From assembly GCA_003167015.1 (NCBI GenBank), contig PMUF01000561.1, forward strand, positions 2,309 through 17,363: a stretch of 15,055 nt of DNA, in the 5' to 3' direction. This document shows, one piece after another, positions 1 through 6,728 of the stretch. The position numbers and the translations under genes were made by a program. The notes beneath the pieces were generated by a model. That model was given only the letters and a program-made list of their open reading frames with translations. It did not search any database and was not told where the DNA came from. Every line of letters begins with the position of its first letter. Within the stretch, counting starts at the first letter, position 1. This DNA comes from Chitinophagaceae bacterium (GTDB taxonomy: Bacteria; Bacteroidota; Bacteroidia; Chitinophagales; Chitinophagaceae).

Positions 1-119
1 ATATTTTAATTGCTATTCAATTGGAAGAGCGGGATATGGTTGGGGTGTATGGCGCAGAGTACAAAAGATACCAGCGCGAAGTGTCGCAGATCATCCCGAT
101 GCCACCCAAAAAACACTAA
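1..119 (+). CDS. C-terminal end of an isoprenylcysteine carboxyl methyltransferase/NnrU-type membrane methyltransferase (partial, 5' end outside window)
   Basis: An open frame enters from the left edge (codons in phase with position 3) and stops with TAA at 117-119, leaving about 38 residues. The tail contains LEERDMVGVYGAEYKRYQ followed by IIPMP and a basic end. This matches the usual C-terminus of the isoprenylcysteine carboxyl methyltransferase/NnrU/methanethiol methyltransferase group, where an E-R-D-(L/M)-V segment, a G-x-x-Y-x-x-Y segment and a short pro-rich tail lie on the cytoplasmic side after the last membrane helix and contribute to S-adenosylmethionine binding. The substrate cannot be told from the tail. 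It is convergent with the AraC gene, with 78 bases between the stops. The family call is moderately sure; the subfamily is open. Confidence 0.6.
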   Translation, partial: ILIAIQLEERDMVGVYGAEYKRYQREVSQIIPMPPKKH

Positions 120-197
120 GTTCGGAACTATATCGAACACAGGAAACCACCACCTGTCGGGGACCACTTAGCCATATTATTTGCTTTTCCCATTGTG

Positions 198-1094
198 TCA
201 ATTTAATTGCCGATAATCGTGCGGCGTGTAACCTGTGCTCTTCTTAAAAGCCCTGGTAAAATGCTGCGGATATTTAAACCCAAGTTCGTAAGCTATGTCA
301 CTCACCGATTTACTGGTATCCAGCACCTTTTCCTTGGCTAAATTCATCACCTTTAATTGGATATACTCCTGCGGTGATTTTCCCGTCTCCTTTTTGACCA
401 GATCGCCAAAATAGTTCGCAGAAAGATTCAGCTGATCAGCACAAAAGGCAACCGTCGGCAAGCCGTCCGTTTGTGGCCTGTCCGACCGAAAATAGTCATT
501 TAGCAGCCCCTCGAACCGCTCCAGTATCCCCTTGTTCACATCACCACGGGTAATGAACTGCCGCTCGTAAAAACGGACACAGTAATTCAGCAACATCTCG
601 ATATTGGCCACGATCAGGGACTTGCTGTGCTTATCCGTCCCCTGCTCCAGTTCATACTTAATTTTCCCAAGACAATCGACCACCAACCTCCTTTCTTTTT
701 CCGAAAGGTGCAGCGCTTCCCTCGTCTCATAAGAGAAGAAGGTATAGTTGTCGATATGCTTGCCAAGCGGCGTACCCCGGAGCAGGTCAGGATGAAACAC
801 GAGCGCGAATCCCTGGGGTTTATAGTCCTTGTACACCTGTACCTGTACCACCTGTCCGGGAGCCACAAAAACCAATGTCCTGTCCTGGAAATCATAATCC
901 TCCCGGCCGTACTTCATATCCCCGCACTTCACATCCTTCAAATACACCGAATAAAAGCCAAAATTCATGCGGGACGCATAATCCCAGGGCTTGGCTTGTG
1001 CAAAATCAATCACACTGACCAGGGGATGCAGGTTCTCATTGCCATAAAGGGCATCGTATTGGCTCACCGTATCCACCTGCACAATCTTATCCAT
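198..1094 (-). CDS. AraC family transcriptional regulator
   Basis: This is a 298-residue one-component regulator. The N-terminal part (about residues 20-180) is a cupin-like sensor region of the kind found in AraC proteins, with the segment TLVFVAPGQVVQV around residues 73-85. The C-terminal 100 residues hold two helix-turn-helix units: the first about 215-238 (FCADQLNLSANYFGDLVKKE), the second about 263-295, with the signature SDIAYELGFKYPQHFTRAFK and the closing G-x-x-P-x-x-Y-R. It has no membrane segment, so it is cytoplasmic. It is transcribed away from the cupin/SDR pair across a 239-base gap, the usual layout for a regulator controlling its divergent neighbours. That target is inferred from position only. 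The ATG at 1094 gives a normal family length and follows a good -7 box. Confidence 0.93.
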   Translation of the reverse strand: MDKIVQVDTVSQYDALYGNENLHPLVSVIDFAQAKPWDYASRMNFGFYSVYLKDVKCGDMKYGREDYDFQDRTLVFVAPGQVVQVQVYKDYKPQGFALVFHPDLLRGTPLGKHIDNYTFFSYETREALHLSEKERRLVVDCLGKIKYELEQGTDKHSKSLIVANIEMLLNYCVRFYERQFITRGDVNKGILERFEGLLNDYFRSDRPQTDGLPTVAFCADQLNLSANYFGDLVKKETGKSPQEYIQLKVMNLAKEKVLDTSKSVSDIAYELGFKYPQHFTRAFKKSTGYTPHDYRQLN

Positions 1095-1116
1095 AGACTT
1101 TGATTTATGACCTATC

Positions 1117-1124
1117 CAAAATTA
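1117..1124 (-). promoter_or_regulatory. Candidate Bacteroidota -7 box for the AraC gene
   Basis: The minus strand reads TAATTTTG, an exact match to the Bacteroidota -7 consensus TAnnTTTG. It ends 22 bases before the AraC start codon, giving a short leader. The nearest TTG that could serve as the -33 element is at 1151-1153, a spacer of 26 bases, which is longer than the usual 17-23. The promoter is therefore only half supported. Confidence 0.4.
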
Positions 1125-1306
1125 TCACTTATTTGCCGGTCAGCGACCCCCAACGTCGGAATCAGTAAAAATGGTAGATATGCCAGTAACTTGTATAAGA
1201 ACCAGCCGGATAAATGGCCTGACCTTTGCCCTGTCTTTGATATCGCACATAGCACTAAAATAAATGTATGGATACTCCAAAGAACCAAAACAATGAACAC
1301 TCTTAC

Positions 1307-1326
1307 AATAAATCAGTAATAAATCA
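1307..1326 (+). repeat. Two direct copies of AATAAATCA spaced 11 bases apart
   Basis: AATAAATCA occurs at 1307-1315 and again at 1318-1326, one helical turn apart, just upstream of the cupin start at 1334. Its position in the divergent AraC/cupin control region makes it a possible regulator half-site pair, but an AT-rich leader could produce it by chance. Confidence 0.3.
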
Positions 1327-1333
1327 AACAATT

Positions 1334-1750
1334 ATGAGCGCAACAGCAACAACAACCGACATATTCCCTCAGGGTGACAAAGGCCCCGCCGACTATTTCA
1401 CAGGAACCGCCTGGATCAAAATACTCGTACCGAAGGACGAAACCGGCAGCTATAGTGTAGGAAACGTGGTCTTCGAGCCCAAAACCCGGAACAATTGGCA
1501 CACCCATCCAGCAGGTCAGATCCTTCTGATCACCGAGGGAAAAGGATACTACCAGGAAAGGGGCCAATCAGCCCGTTTACTGTCAAAAGGCGATGTAGTG
1601 GTGATACCCAGCAATGTCGAGCATTGGCACGGCGCAGCGAAAGACAGCCGGTTCGTACACGTTGTCATCACCAACCTAAAGGACGGTTCAGCTGCAACCT
1701 GGCTTGAGCCTGTAACCGACCAGGACTATGATGCGCTGCCCACACGATAA
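1334..1750 (+). CDS. Small cupin-domain protein of the hydroxynitrile-lyase-like cupin type
   Basis: This is a 138-residue single-domain cupin. It opens with KGPADYFTGT (16-25), has the first cupin motif WHTHPAGQ (55-62) and the second motif GDVVVIPSNVEHWHGAA (86-102), and ends with WLEPVTDQDYDAL. The likely metal ligands are His56, His58, Gln62 and His97. From recall, this spacing and the GPADWFTGT, WHTHP and KHWHGA segments are shared with bacterial cupins shown to act as Mn-dependent hydroxynitrile lyases (for example from Granulicella), but many relatives have no known substrate. The start at 1334 is preferred to an in-frame ATG at 1268, because the extra 22 residues are polar, low-complexity and precede the conserved domain. 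The SDR gene follows after 29 bases, so the two are probably co-transcribed. It is cytoplasmic, with no signal peptide. Confidence 0.85.
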   Translation: MSATATTTDIFPQGDKGPADYFTGTAWIKILVPKDETGSYSVGNVVFEPKTRNNWHTHPAGQILLITEGKGYYQERGQSARLLSKGDVVVIPSNVEHWHGAAKDSRFVHVVITNLKDGSAATWLEPVTDQDYDALPTR

Positions 1751-1779
1751 TTCAATATATAAAGCGAAAAAAAGAAAAT

Positions 1780-2613
1780 ATGGAAAAAGATAAAGTATGG
1801 ATGATCACCGGCGCCGGGCGAGGCATGGGGGTCGATATTGCCAAAGCCGCATTGGCGGCCGGATTCAAGGTCATTGCGACCGGCCGCAACACCGACAAGG
1901 TGGCAAAAGCTCTTGGCAAAGCTGAAAACCTAGCGGTTGTCAAGCTCGATGTTACCCAACCGGCTGACGCAGCATCCGCAGTTAAGACCGCCATCGACCG
2001 TTTTGGCCGCATAGACGTGCTGGTCAACAATGCCGCCAGCTTTTACGCCGGCTATTTTGAAGAACTGACGCCGGAACAGATCGGACAGCAATTACAGACA
2101 AGCCTCTTCGGCCCGATGAACGTAACCCGCGCCGTCCTGCCTGTAATGCGCAAGCAGCAGTCAGGCCAGATCATCACCATTTCGTCAACCGCTGGTCTCA
2201 TCGGCTTTGAATTTTGCACGGCCTACGCTGCCTCGAAATTCGGCCTCGAGGGTTGGATGCAGTCCCTGCAAGCCGAAGTCGAGCCCTTTGGCATTCAAAC
2301 CGTCATCGTCAATCCGGGCTTTTTCCGTACCGAACTGTTGACAGAAGAATCAACAAATTACGCCAGCCCCTCTATCGACGACTACAACGAGCGCAGGGCA
2401 AAGCAACTGGAGTTTTGGAAAGGGGCCAATGGTCAGCAACCCGGCGACCCGGCCAAGCTGGCCCAGGCGCTGATCACGATCTCCAACCAGAAAAAGCCAC
2501 CTCATCGGTTTATTGCCGGTGCCGATGCAATTGGCTTTGCTGAGCAAGTGGCCGCGACGCTCCAACAACAAACTAATGCCTTTCGTGAGCTGTCCAGCTC
2601 CATGGCATATTAG
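1780..2613 (+). CDS. Short-chain dehydrogenase/reductase (SDR) family oxidoreductase
   Basis: This is a 277-residue classical-type SDR. The dinucleotide-binding glycine motif TGAGRGMG lies at residues 10-17, followed by ATGR at 33-36, whose Arg suggests a preference for NADP(H). The LDV motif is at 56-58 and NNAA at 83-86. The catalytic set is Ser136 (in ISS), Tyr149 and Lys153 (YAASK). NPGFFRTEL (178-186) is the usual segment after the catalytic helix. The C-terminal extension, compared with 250-residue members, is typical of the subgroup of uncharacterised oxidoreductases often found next to AraC regulators. It is cytoplasmic and probably acts on a carbonyl or alcohol; the substrate is unknown. 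An A-rich stretch, rather than a clear Shine-Dalgarno site, precedes the ATG. Its pairing with the cupin suggests the two handle the same compound, which is inference. Confidence 0.92.
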   Translation: MEKDKVWMITGAGRGMGVDIAKAALAAGFKVIATGRNTDKVAKALGKAENLAVVKLDVTQPADAASAVKTAIDRFGRIDVLVNNAASFYAGYFEELTPEQIGQQLQTSLFGPMNVTRAVLPVMRKQQSGQIITISSTAGLIGFEFCTAYAASKFGLEGWMQSLQAEVEPFGIQTVIVNPGFFRTELLTEESTNYASPSIDDYNERRAKQLEFWKGANGQQPGDPAKLAQALITISNQKKPPHRFIAGADAIGFAEQVAATLQQQTNAFRELSSSMAY

Positions 2614-2649
2614 TTACGCGGCGATGGATGCGTTTGTAAGATGGCATTA

Positions 2650-3120
2650 TTAACTTCGACGCCATTTTGCCCAGAGGAGGTCCAAGAGCAGCAGAACGAA
2701 AGAAATCCCCCCGATGATGGCGCTTAGGGCATGTGCGTATTCCCACTGTACACGGAGCCATGCCCAATTGCTGTCCGGGAAAAAGGTCCAGTGAAACGTA
2801 GTGATATTAATCGGAAGTGTAAAGACAACGTATAGTATGATGATTAACAATTGCGCGATGAACGCGCCGCGTATGGGCCAGATTACCCGGTTATGGTCGC
2901 GTTCAAAGAACAACAGACCGACAATCGAAAGGAAGGAGGCAAGTTGTACGAGCTCGAGCCAGTCCCACGACTGGTTGGTATATTGTACCGCCGCATAATC
3001 GTCCTGGGCAAGACTTATGACCGAAGGCAACGCCACAAGGTCCATCATCGGCCGGATAAGCGCCAGGCCGGCAAGGACAATAGCCAGTAGACGGAGAAGA
3101 TTGATGTAGAGCTTCGCCAT
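2650..3120 (-). CDS. Four-helix integral membrane protein, DUF1772-like
   Basis: The protein of about 156 residues has four hydrophobic segments: near the N-terminus (LLRLLAIVLAGLALI), around residues 57-73 (ASFLSIVGLLFF), around 83-103 (FIAQLLIIILYVVF) and near the C-terminus (IIGGISFVLLLLDLLW). Between helices 3 and 4 it carries TLPINITTFHW and NWAWLRVQWEYAHA. This arrangement of P-x-N after helix 3, and W-x-x-L-R-x-x-W-x-x-x-H before helix 4, resembles the DUF1772/anthrone-oxygenase-like family. That assignment is by eye and uncertain. Two starts are possible, ATG at 3126 or at 3120. The second is chosen because the first lies inside a -7 box and the Lys after Met gives a normal N-terminus. 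It is convergent with the SDR gene. Function unknown. Confidence 0.75.
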   Translation of the reverse strand: MAKLYINLLRLLAIVLAGLALIRPMMDLVALPSVISLAQDDYAAVQYTNQSWDWLELVQLASFLSIVGLLFFERDHNRVIWPIRGAFIAQLLIIILYVVFTLPINITTFHWTFFPDSNWAWLRVQWEYAHALSAIIGGISFVLLLLDLLWAKWRRS

Positions 3121-3123
3121 ATG

Positions 3124-3131
3124 CAAATTTA
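3124..3131 (-). promoter_or_regulatory. Candidate -7 box (TAAATTTG) before the small membrane protein
   Basis: The minus strand reads TAAATTTG, an exact TAnnTTTG match, ending three bases before the ATG at 3120. No TTG is present at the right distance for a -33 element, so support is partial. If it is used, transcription would begin at or very near the start codon. Confidence 0.3.
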
Positions 3132-3187
3132 CAGGTAATAGCCTAGTTATTGAGGTTAAAATAAGCTTCCAATTGAATCAACGCCAA

Positions 3188-4126
3188 TCATAGCTTAATG
3201 CCGGGATACCAACCACTTTTAACCAAAAATGCTTTAGGGTCTTTTATTTCAATAATCTCGCGGATAGCGGCTTGTTTATCTGTGGCGTGTTGATAATAGC
3301 TCTTGACGATACGGTATCCAACCCAATAGCCAATGTCGCCCGATTTATCCATCGTACCATTATACAGCCAGCTTGTTAGGTCGCGCTTATCCTCGTCAGC
3401 AACAAATGAGGTTTCGATCTCGGCTTCGTGTCCGTGGGTAATTACAGCCAACTGTATATTACTCAAACCGCCCGATATGAATTCGCCAATGAAATCAGCC
3501 GCACCTTCTACAAGTGATCCTTCAAGCACTGTTGGGTTTGGGTCGTCTACCATTTCCTGCGGTTGCTGCACATGCACATATTCGTGAGCGATTACGTGCA
3601 CGAACCGGTCTTCTAGGTTTTTGTCGTAATACGTAATCCCGCACAGCGCTTCCAGCCCGATCTGAACACCCGAGACCGGACTGCCTATAGCCACCGGTTT
3701 CCCTCGGCCGATAGCAATAGTAATAGCCGGAAATTTGGCCGCAGGGTAAATCTCGCGCAACTTGCCCAGGGCCTGTTTGAGTCGGATTTTGACAGTCGGC
3801 AACACTTCGGCACCATGGCGTGCTGTAGCATAAAGTTGCGGTTGCTTTGCTATCGCCTCTTCAATACGCTGTGCTGTGGTATTTCTTAAACGGGCGAAAG
3901 TGCGCAGCCCGTCGGAACCTGCGTCAAGATAATCACTTTGAAGCTGCTCCGTCGTAGGGTGACCTTCGGCTACATCATAAACCTTATAAAACAGGCTTAC
4001 GTCTTCTGTATGGATATCCGGTTCACCAGGTTTGGTTATATCTGCTGTTTGTGCTCCCGCTGTTTTGCAAAAGACCAACACGAGGTAATAAGTAAATAGT
4101 TTAAGATATGACGCGGTACTTTTCAT
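3188..4126 (-). CDS. Exported putative zinc metallopeptidase (HExxH; DUF2268-like)
   Basis: This is a 312-residue protein with an N-terminal signal peptide: Lys near the start, a hydrophobic core around residues 8-20 and a probable cleavage after AGA/Q near 24-27. The zinc-binding helix HEYVH is at 181-185 and is followed by LVEGAADFIGE at 205-215. Glu207 is about 22 residues after the second His, the gluzincin spacing for a third ligand. The regions PAITIAIGRGKP (133-144) and IGLEALCGI upstream of the helix resemble the DUF2268-type predicted Zn proteases. The expected site of action is the periplasm; the substrate is unknown. The stop codon of the upstream anchored protein lies only 42 bases before the start, suggesting co-transcription. 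The protease function is well supported by motif, but the exact family is my judgement. Confidence 0.75.
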   Translation of the reverse strand: MKSTASYLKLFTYYLVLVFCKTAGAQTADITKPGEPDIHTEDVSLFYKVYDVAEGHPTTEQLQSDYLDAGSDGLRTFARLRNTTAQRIEEAIAKQPQLYATARHGAEVLPTVKIRLKQALGKLREIYPAAKFPAITIAIGRGKPVAIGSPVSGVQIGLEALCGITYYDKNLEDRFVHVIAHEYVHVQQPQEMVDDPNPTVLEGSLVEGAADFIGEFISGGLSNIQLAVITHGHEAEIETSFVADEDKRDLTSWLYNGTMDKSGDIGYWVGYRIVKSYYQHATDKQAAIREIIEIKDPKAFLVKSGWYPGIKL

Positions 4127-4168
4127 ACAATGAATATAATTTCATTCCCCGGCTGATGCTATTCCTTA

Positions 4169-5116
4169 TCAATCCTTTACGAGATTGTATTCCAAGGTGG
4201 TATATTTCAGCAACTTGACCGCATTTTCCTTCACCGATATATCGTCTCTGACCAATTCATCGCTCACCAGGCGGATCAGCACCATATCGGCTGCCAACTG
4301 CGTCAGACCGGCCTGGGTCAAATTCCGCATGTGCGCATCAGGCAATGGTTTGTGGTCGAAGGCGGCACGCAGATTAGCCGGTGTAAAATGCTGCCGCAGG
4401 AAAGCATCCAACATGTTGTGTTGGTATTGCAGGTAAATATCCTGCACGGTATGCAAAAGGTCGATATTACTTTCGTAGTCCGCGATATGACTGATCAATT
4501 CCGAGTGCCCGAATTGTTTCAGGTGCAATTCATTTTTGATCGCCCCTATTGCACCGCCTGCCGGGTGGAACGTCCAAAGGTTGTGCGAGTTGATGATAAG
4601 CTGTTGGATCTGGTTAAGGTCGGCTGTGGCCAAAGGCTGCTGCAGAAGAGTGAACAGGCTGTCGTTGGCCTGTCGTATTTTGGTCTGTGCGTCGATCACC
4701 TTGTTTAAACGGGAAGTATCTGCTTTCAGGTCCACCACCAGCTGAGAGGTCAGTTCGTGAGCGTGCTGATTGTTAGTGATATCTTCCCTGATATTCTCGG
4801 CAATAAACCCCATCATCACGGCAATAAAGATCATAAACCCCTCCAGCAGGTACTCCTTCCAGGGTTTTTTTTGGTGATGCAGATCGGGATGATGATGTAC
4901 TTCCATAGCTATTGCGAGTGGTGGTTGTTCGGTGTGAGGTTTGGGTTGCGGAGCGCCGGTCACGGGCCTCTTTTCAATTTCCGATTTAGTGGGGCCTTCC
5001 GGATCCGGTTTCGACTCCGGTTTGGACTCCGTGTTCAGAATGAGGTCGCCCTGGACCTTCCCGGTTATTGCCGGAGAGCCTGGTATATCCGTATTTTTCT
5101 GCTCGTTATTATCCAT
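4169..5116 (-). CDS. Single-pass membrane-anchored protein of unknown function with a proline-rich N-terminal extension
   Basis: The protein has 315 residues. Residues 1-70 are polar and rich in Pro, Lys and Glu, with an ESKP repeat at about 30-37. Then comes MEVHHHPDLHHQKKPW (71-86) and one hydrophobic helix, about 90-107 (LLEGFMIFIAVMMGFIAE), ending in ENIRED. The remaining 200 residues are helical and soluble. Proteins beginning with a His-rich stretch, then EYLLEG…F-AEN-RE, are common and uncharacterised in Bacteroidota. Many of them begin at the equivalent of Met71, so ATG at 4906 is an alternative start. An upstream ATG at 5158 is less likely. The gene lies 80 bases after the S51 peptidase gene and 42 before the metallopeptidase gene, all in the same direction. 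No catalytic motif is visible and function is unknown. Confidence 0.75.
   Translation of the reverse strand: MDNNEQKNTDIPGSPAITGKVQGDLILNTESKPESKPDPEGPTKSEIEKRPVTGAPQPKPHTEQPPLAIAMEVHHHPDLHHQKKPWKEYLLEGFMIFIAVMMGFIAENIREDITNNQHAHELTSQLVVDLKADTSRLNKVIDAQTKIRQANDSLFTLLQQPLATADLNQIQQLIINSHNLWTFHPAGGAIGAIKNELHLKQFGHSELISHIADYESNIDLLHTVQDIYLQYQHNMLDAFLRQHFTPANLRAAFDHKPLPDAHMRNLTQAGLTQLAADMVLIRLVSDELVRDDISVKENAVKLLKYTTLEYNLVKD
5004..5027 (-). repeat. Tandem 12-base repeat encoding ESKP-ESKP
   Basis: On the plus strand the units tccggtttcgac (5004-5015) and tccggtttggac (5016-5027) differ at one base. They lie in the proline-rich N-terminal extension of the anchored protein and encode repeated Glu/Asp-Ser-Lys-Pro units. 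The likely origin is replication slippage. Confidence 0.7.
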
Positions 5117-5196
5117 ATTTTGGCGGGTAAATATATAGAAATACTTACCAAACACCATATTTCTCCGAACCGTGTCTTGGTTATGTGATCAGCCTT

Positions 5197-5952
5197 TTAA
5201 ACGTCGGTATCAGTGATATTGGGGGTAAACAGCTTCCAGTGCCCCTCGGAGACGACTTCGACGGTGCCGTCGGTCACTTTGATGGCGGTCTCATCGTCAA
5301 TCGCGTACACTGGAACCGGTAGCCTCGCAGCCCATTTTTCTGCGTTAGCCAGGGAAGCGTCCGGATGATCCTCGTGATCGAGGTGCGGGATCAACGCAAA
5401 GTCAACCAGTCCCGCTCCCTGAGTCGTGACAAAGGTCCTGCTGATTTTTCCTTCGGGTGTAGCGAACACGATGTCTTCCGACGTGAGCGCGTTAGCACTG
5501 GCGTTGGGTGGATTACGGTAGGCCTCTCCGAAGGTGGAGGATGCCGCCATGCTGCCGGCGCTCACTCCGACATAGACTACTTCGCGCCGTAACGACGGCA
5601 GGAGTCCTGTCAGTCCGGACTGCCGCATCCAGTAACTGAGGTACAGGGGATCGCCACCCCAAACCAGCAGGGCATCGGTCTCCTGCACCGAAGGGACCCA
5701 GGCTTTTTTGTCGATACTGGGCAGTGCGGTAAGCTCCAGCAGACCCAGGGACTTCCAACCCAATTGGCTCAAAGGGGATGGGGCTGTTCCGCAGATCGCC
5801 CGATATGCCCCAACACCACCGCCGGGGAAGGGGTAGATCGCGGTGGGGATGAAGAGGGCGTTGGACTCGGCGATCGGTTTGCCCAGGAGGTCAACCAGTG
5901 CGTTTTGTATGCTTGTGTTGCTGATGCCGGCGGAAGTGAGAAGAAGCTTCAT
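5197..5952 (-). CDS. Peptidase S51-type protein (dipeptidase E/cyanophycinase-like, class I glutamine amidotransferase fold)
   Basis: The protein has 251 residues. It starts MKLLLTSAGISN, which is the usual beginning of peptidase E-like proteins, so the ATG at 5952 is chosen over an upstream one at 6033. The nucleophile elbow is VGVSAGSMA with Ser131, and it follows WGGDPLYL (98-105), another family segment. IPHLDHEDHPD (188-198) supplies the probable active-site His190. EGKISRTFVTTQGAGLVDFALIP fits the family core, and the C-terminal AIDDETAIKV (217-226) is also typical. Family members are serine peptidases that release aspartyl residues from dipeptides or process related peptides. No signal peptide is present, so it is cytoplasmic. 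It is divergent from the reductase gene, with 123 bases between the starts. Dipeptide specificity cannot be read from the sequence. Confidence 0.85.
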   Translation of the reverse strand: MKLLLTSAGISNTSIQNALVDLLGKPIAESNALFIPTAIYPFPGGGVGAYRAICGTAPSPLSQLGWKSLGLLELTALPSIDKKAWVPSVQETDALLVWGGDPLYLSYWMRQSGLTGLLPSLRREVVYVGVSAGSMAASSTFGEAYRNPPNASANALTSEDIVFATPEGKISRTFVTTQGAGLVDFALIPHLDHEDHPDASLANAEKWAARLPVPVYAIDDETAIKVTDGTVEVVSEGHWKLFTPNITDTDV

Positions 5953-6036
5953 ACTAACTAAATTAATTAAAAGATAGCAATATTCGTTCAACCACCCGAC
6001 GCATTTGCCCCTATTGAATGTCATTTTCTCCACTCA

Positions 6037-6064
6037 TTTGATCAAACAAAGTTCGCTAGATTTA
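6037..6064 (+). promoter_or_regulatory. Weak candidate promoter for the RibD_C/DHFR-like gene
   Basis: TTTG at 6037-6040 is followed after 16 bases by TAGATTTA (6057-6064), a near match to TAnnTTTG. The start codon is 11 bases further on. The spacer is slightly short of the usual range. Confidence 0.3.
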
Positions 6065-6075
6065 CAAAAAAGATC

Positions 6076-6642
6076 ATGCGAAAAATTATAGTTACCGAAT
6101 TCATCACCCTCGATGGTGTTATCGAGGCACCCGGCGGCGATGAAACCCCTCACCCTCATGGCGGCTGGCAGTTTAAATACAGCTCTCCGGAAACCGGGAA
6201 GTACAAGATTGATGAGCTTGCTAACGTGGATGCCTTGCTGTTGGGCAAAAACACGTACGACTTGTTCGCCGGTTACTGGCCCAACCAGACCGGTGGCGAG
6301 TTCGCCGACCCCATCAACCAGATGCCGAAATATGTCGTCTCCCGAAGCCTGCAAAAGGTGGAGTGGAACAACAGCCATATCCTTCGCGACGTGGCGAAAG
6401 ACATTGCGGCGCTGAAGAAGTCGGATGGTGGTGATATCCTCGTCTATGGGAGCGCCACCCTCGTCAAGGCCCTGCTACACCACGACCTCATCGACGAGTT
6501 GCGGCTGATGATATATCCCCTCTCGATCGGAGGCGGGTTGAGGCTTTTCGATGACAATCGGGAATTAAAGAAATTCCGGCTCAAACACTCGCGCGCGATC
6601 GACAACGGCGTTCTTATTCTCGAATACCAGCCGATCACTTGA
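6076..6642 (+). CDS. Dihydrofolate reductase-like family protein (RibD C-terminal domain)
   Basis: The protein has 188 residues and spans a single RibD_C/DHFR-like domain. It opens with MRKIIVTEFITLDGVIEAPGG, the usual beginning of the stand-alone family. It continues with DALLLGKNTYDLFAGYWP (52-69), then PKYVVSRSL, then the nucleotide-binding segment GGDILVYGSATLVKALLHH, and finally DELRLMIYPLSIGGGLRLF. Members bind NADPH and act as reductases of unknown substrate, distinct from housekeeping folate or riboflavin enzymes. It is cytoplasmic and is transcribed apart from the S51 peptidase gene. The CGNR gene follows after 86 bases but has its own predicted promoter. The family call is sure; the substrate is not known. 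Confidence 0.9.
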   Translation: MRKIIVTEFITLDGVIEAPGGDETPHPHGGWQFKYSSPETGKYKIDELANVDALLLGKNTYDLFAGYWPNQTGGEFADPINQMPKYVVSRSLQKVEWNNSHILRDVAKDIAALKKSDGGDILVYGSATLVKALLHHDLIDELRLMIYPLSIGGGLRLFDDNRELKKFRLKHSRAIDNGVLILEYQPIT

Positions 6643-6678
6643 CCCGGAATGCTGGCCGAGTACTCCTGTCAGTATTAA

Positions 6679-6714
6679 ATTATTACCATATAAATTGCTT
6701 TTACCGGTAATAAT
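6679..6714 (+). promoter_or_regulatory. Inverted repeat, candidate operator of the CGNR gene
   Basis: ATTATTACC (6679-6687) and GGTAATAAT (6706-6714) form a perfect 9-base inverted repeat with 18 bases between. Within it, TTACCGGTAA (6701-6710) is itself a 10-base palindrome, so a TTACC half-site occurs three times in all orientations. The palindrome lies between the predicted -33 and -7 elements, where a bound protein would block RNA polymerase. The CGNR protein is the obvious candidate ligand, which is inference. Confidence 0.5.
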
Positions 6715-6724
6715 CTTATCTTTA
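6695..6724 (+). promoter_or_regulatory. Candidate Bacteroidota promoter of the CGNR-ABM-lipoprotein unit
   Basis: TTG (6695-6697), a spacer of 19 bases, then TATCTTTA (6717-6724), close to TTTG-N19-TAnnTTTG. The box ends four bases before the ATG at 6729, so the predicted transcript has little or no leader. Confidence 0.45.
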
Positions 6725-6728
6725 TTCA

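Noticed and set aside
627..1103. Open frame of 158 codons on the plus strand opposite the AraC gene
   Set aside because: The AraC reading is complete with two helix-turn-helix units; the opposite frame yields an Ile/His-rich sequence without a domain.
1268..1333. Longer N-terminus for the cupin starting at ATG 1268
   Set aside because: The added residues are polar and low in complexity, the conserved domain begins later, and the ATG overlaps a possible -7 element (TAAATGTA at 1261).
2602..2658. Imperfect direct repeat ATGGCAT… at 2602 and 2641 in the gap between SDR and membrane protein
   Set aside because: Only seven bases are identical in a row, one copy is in the SDR coding end, and no hairpin or mobile-element feature accompanies it.
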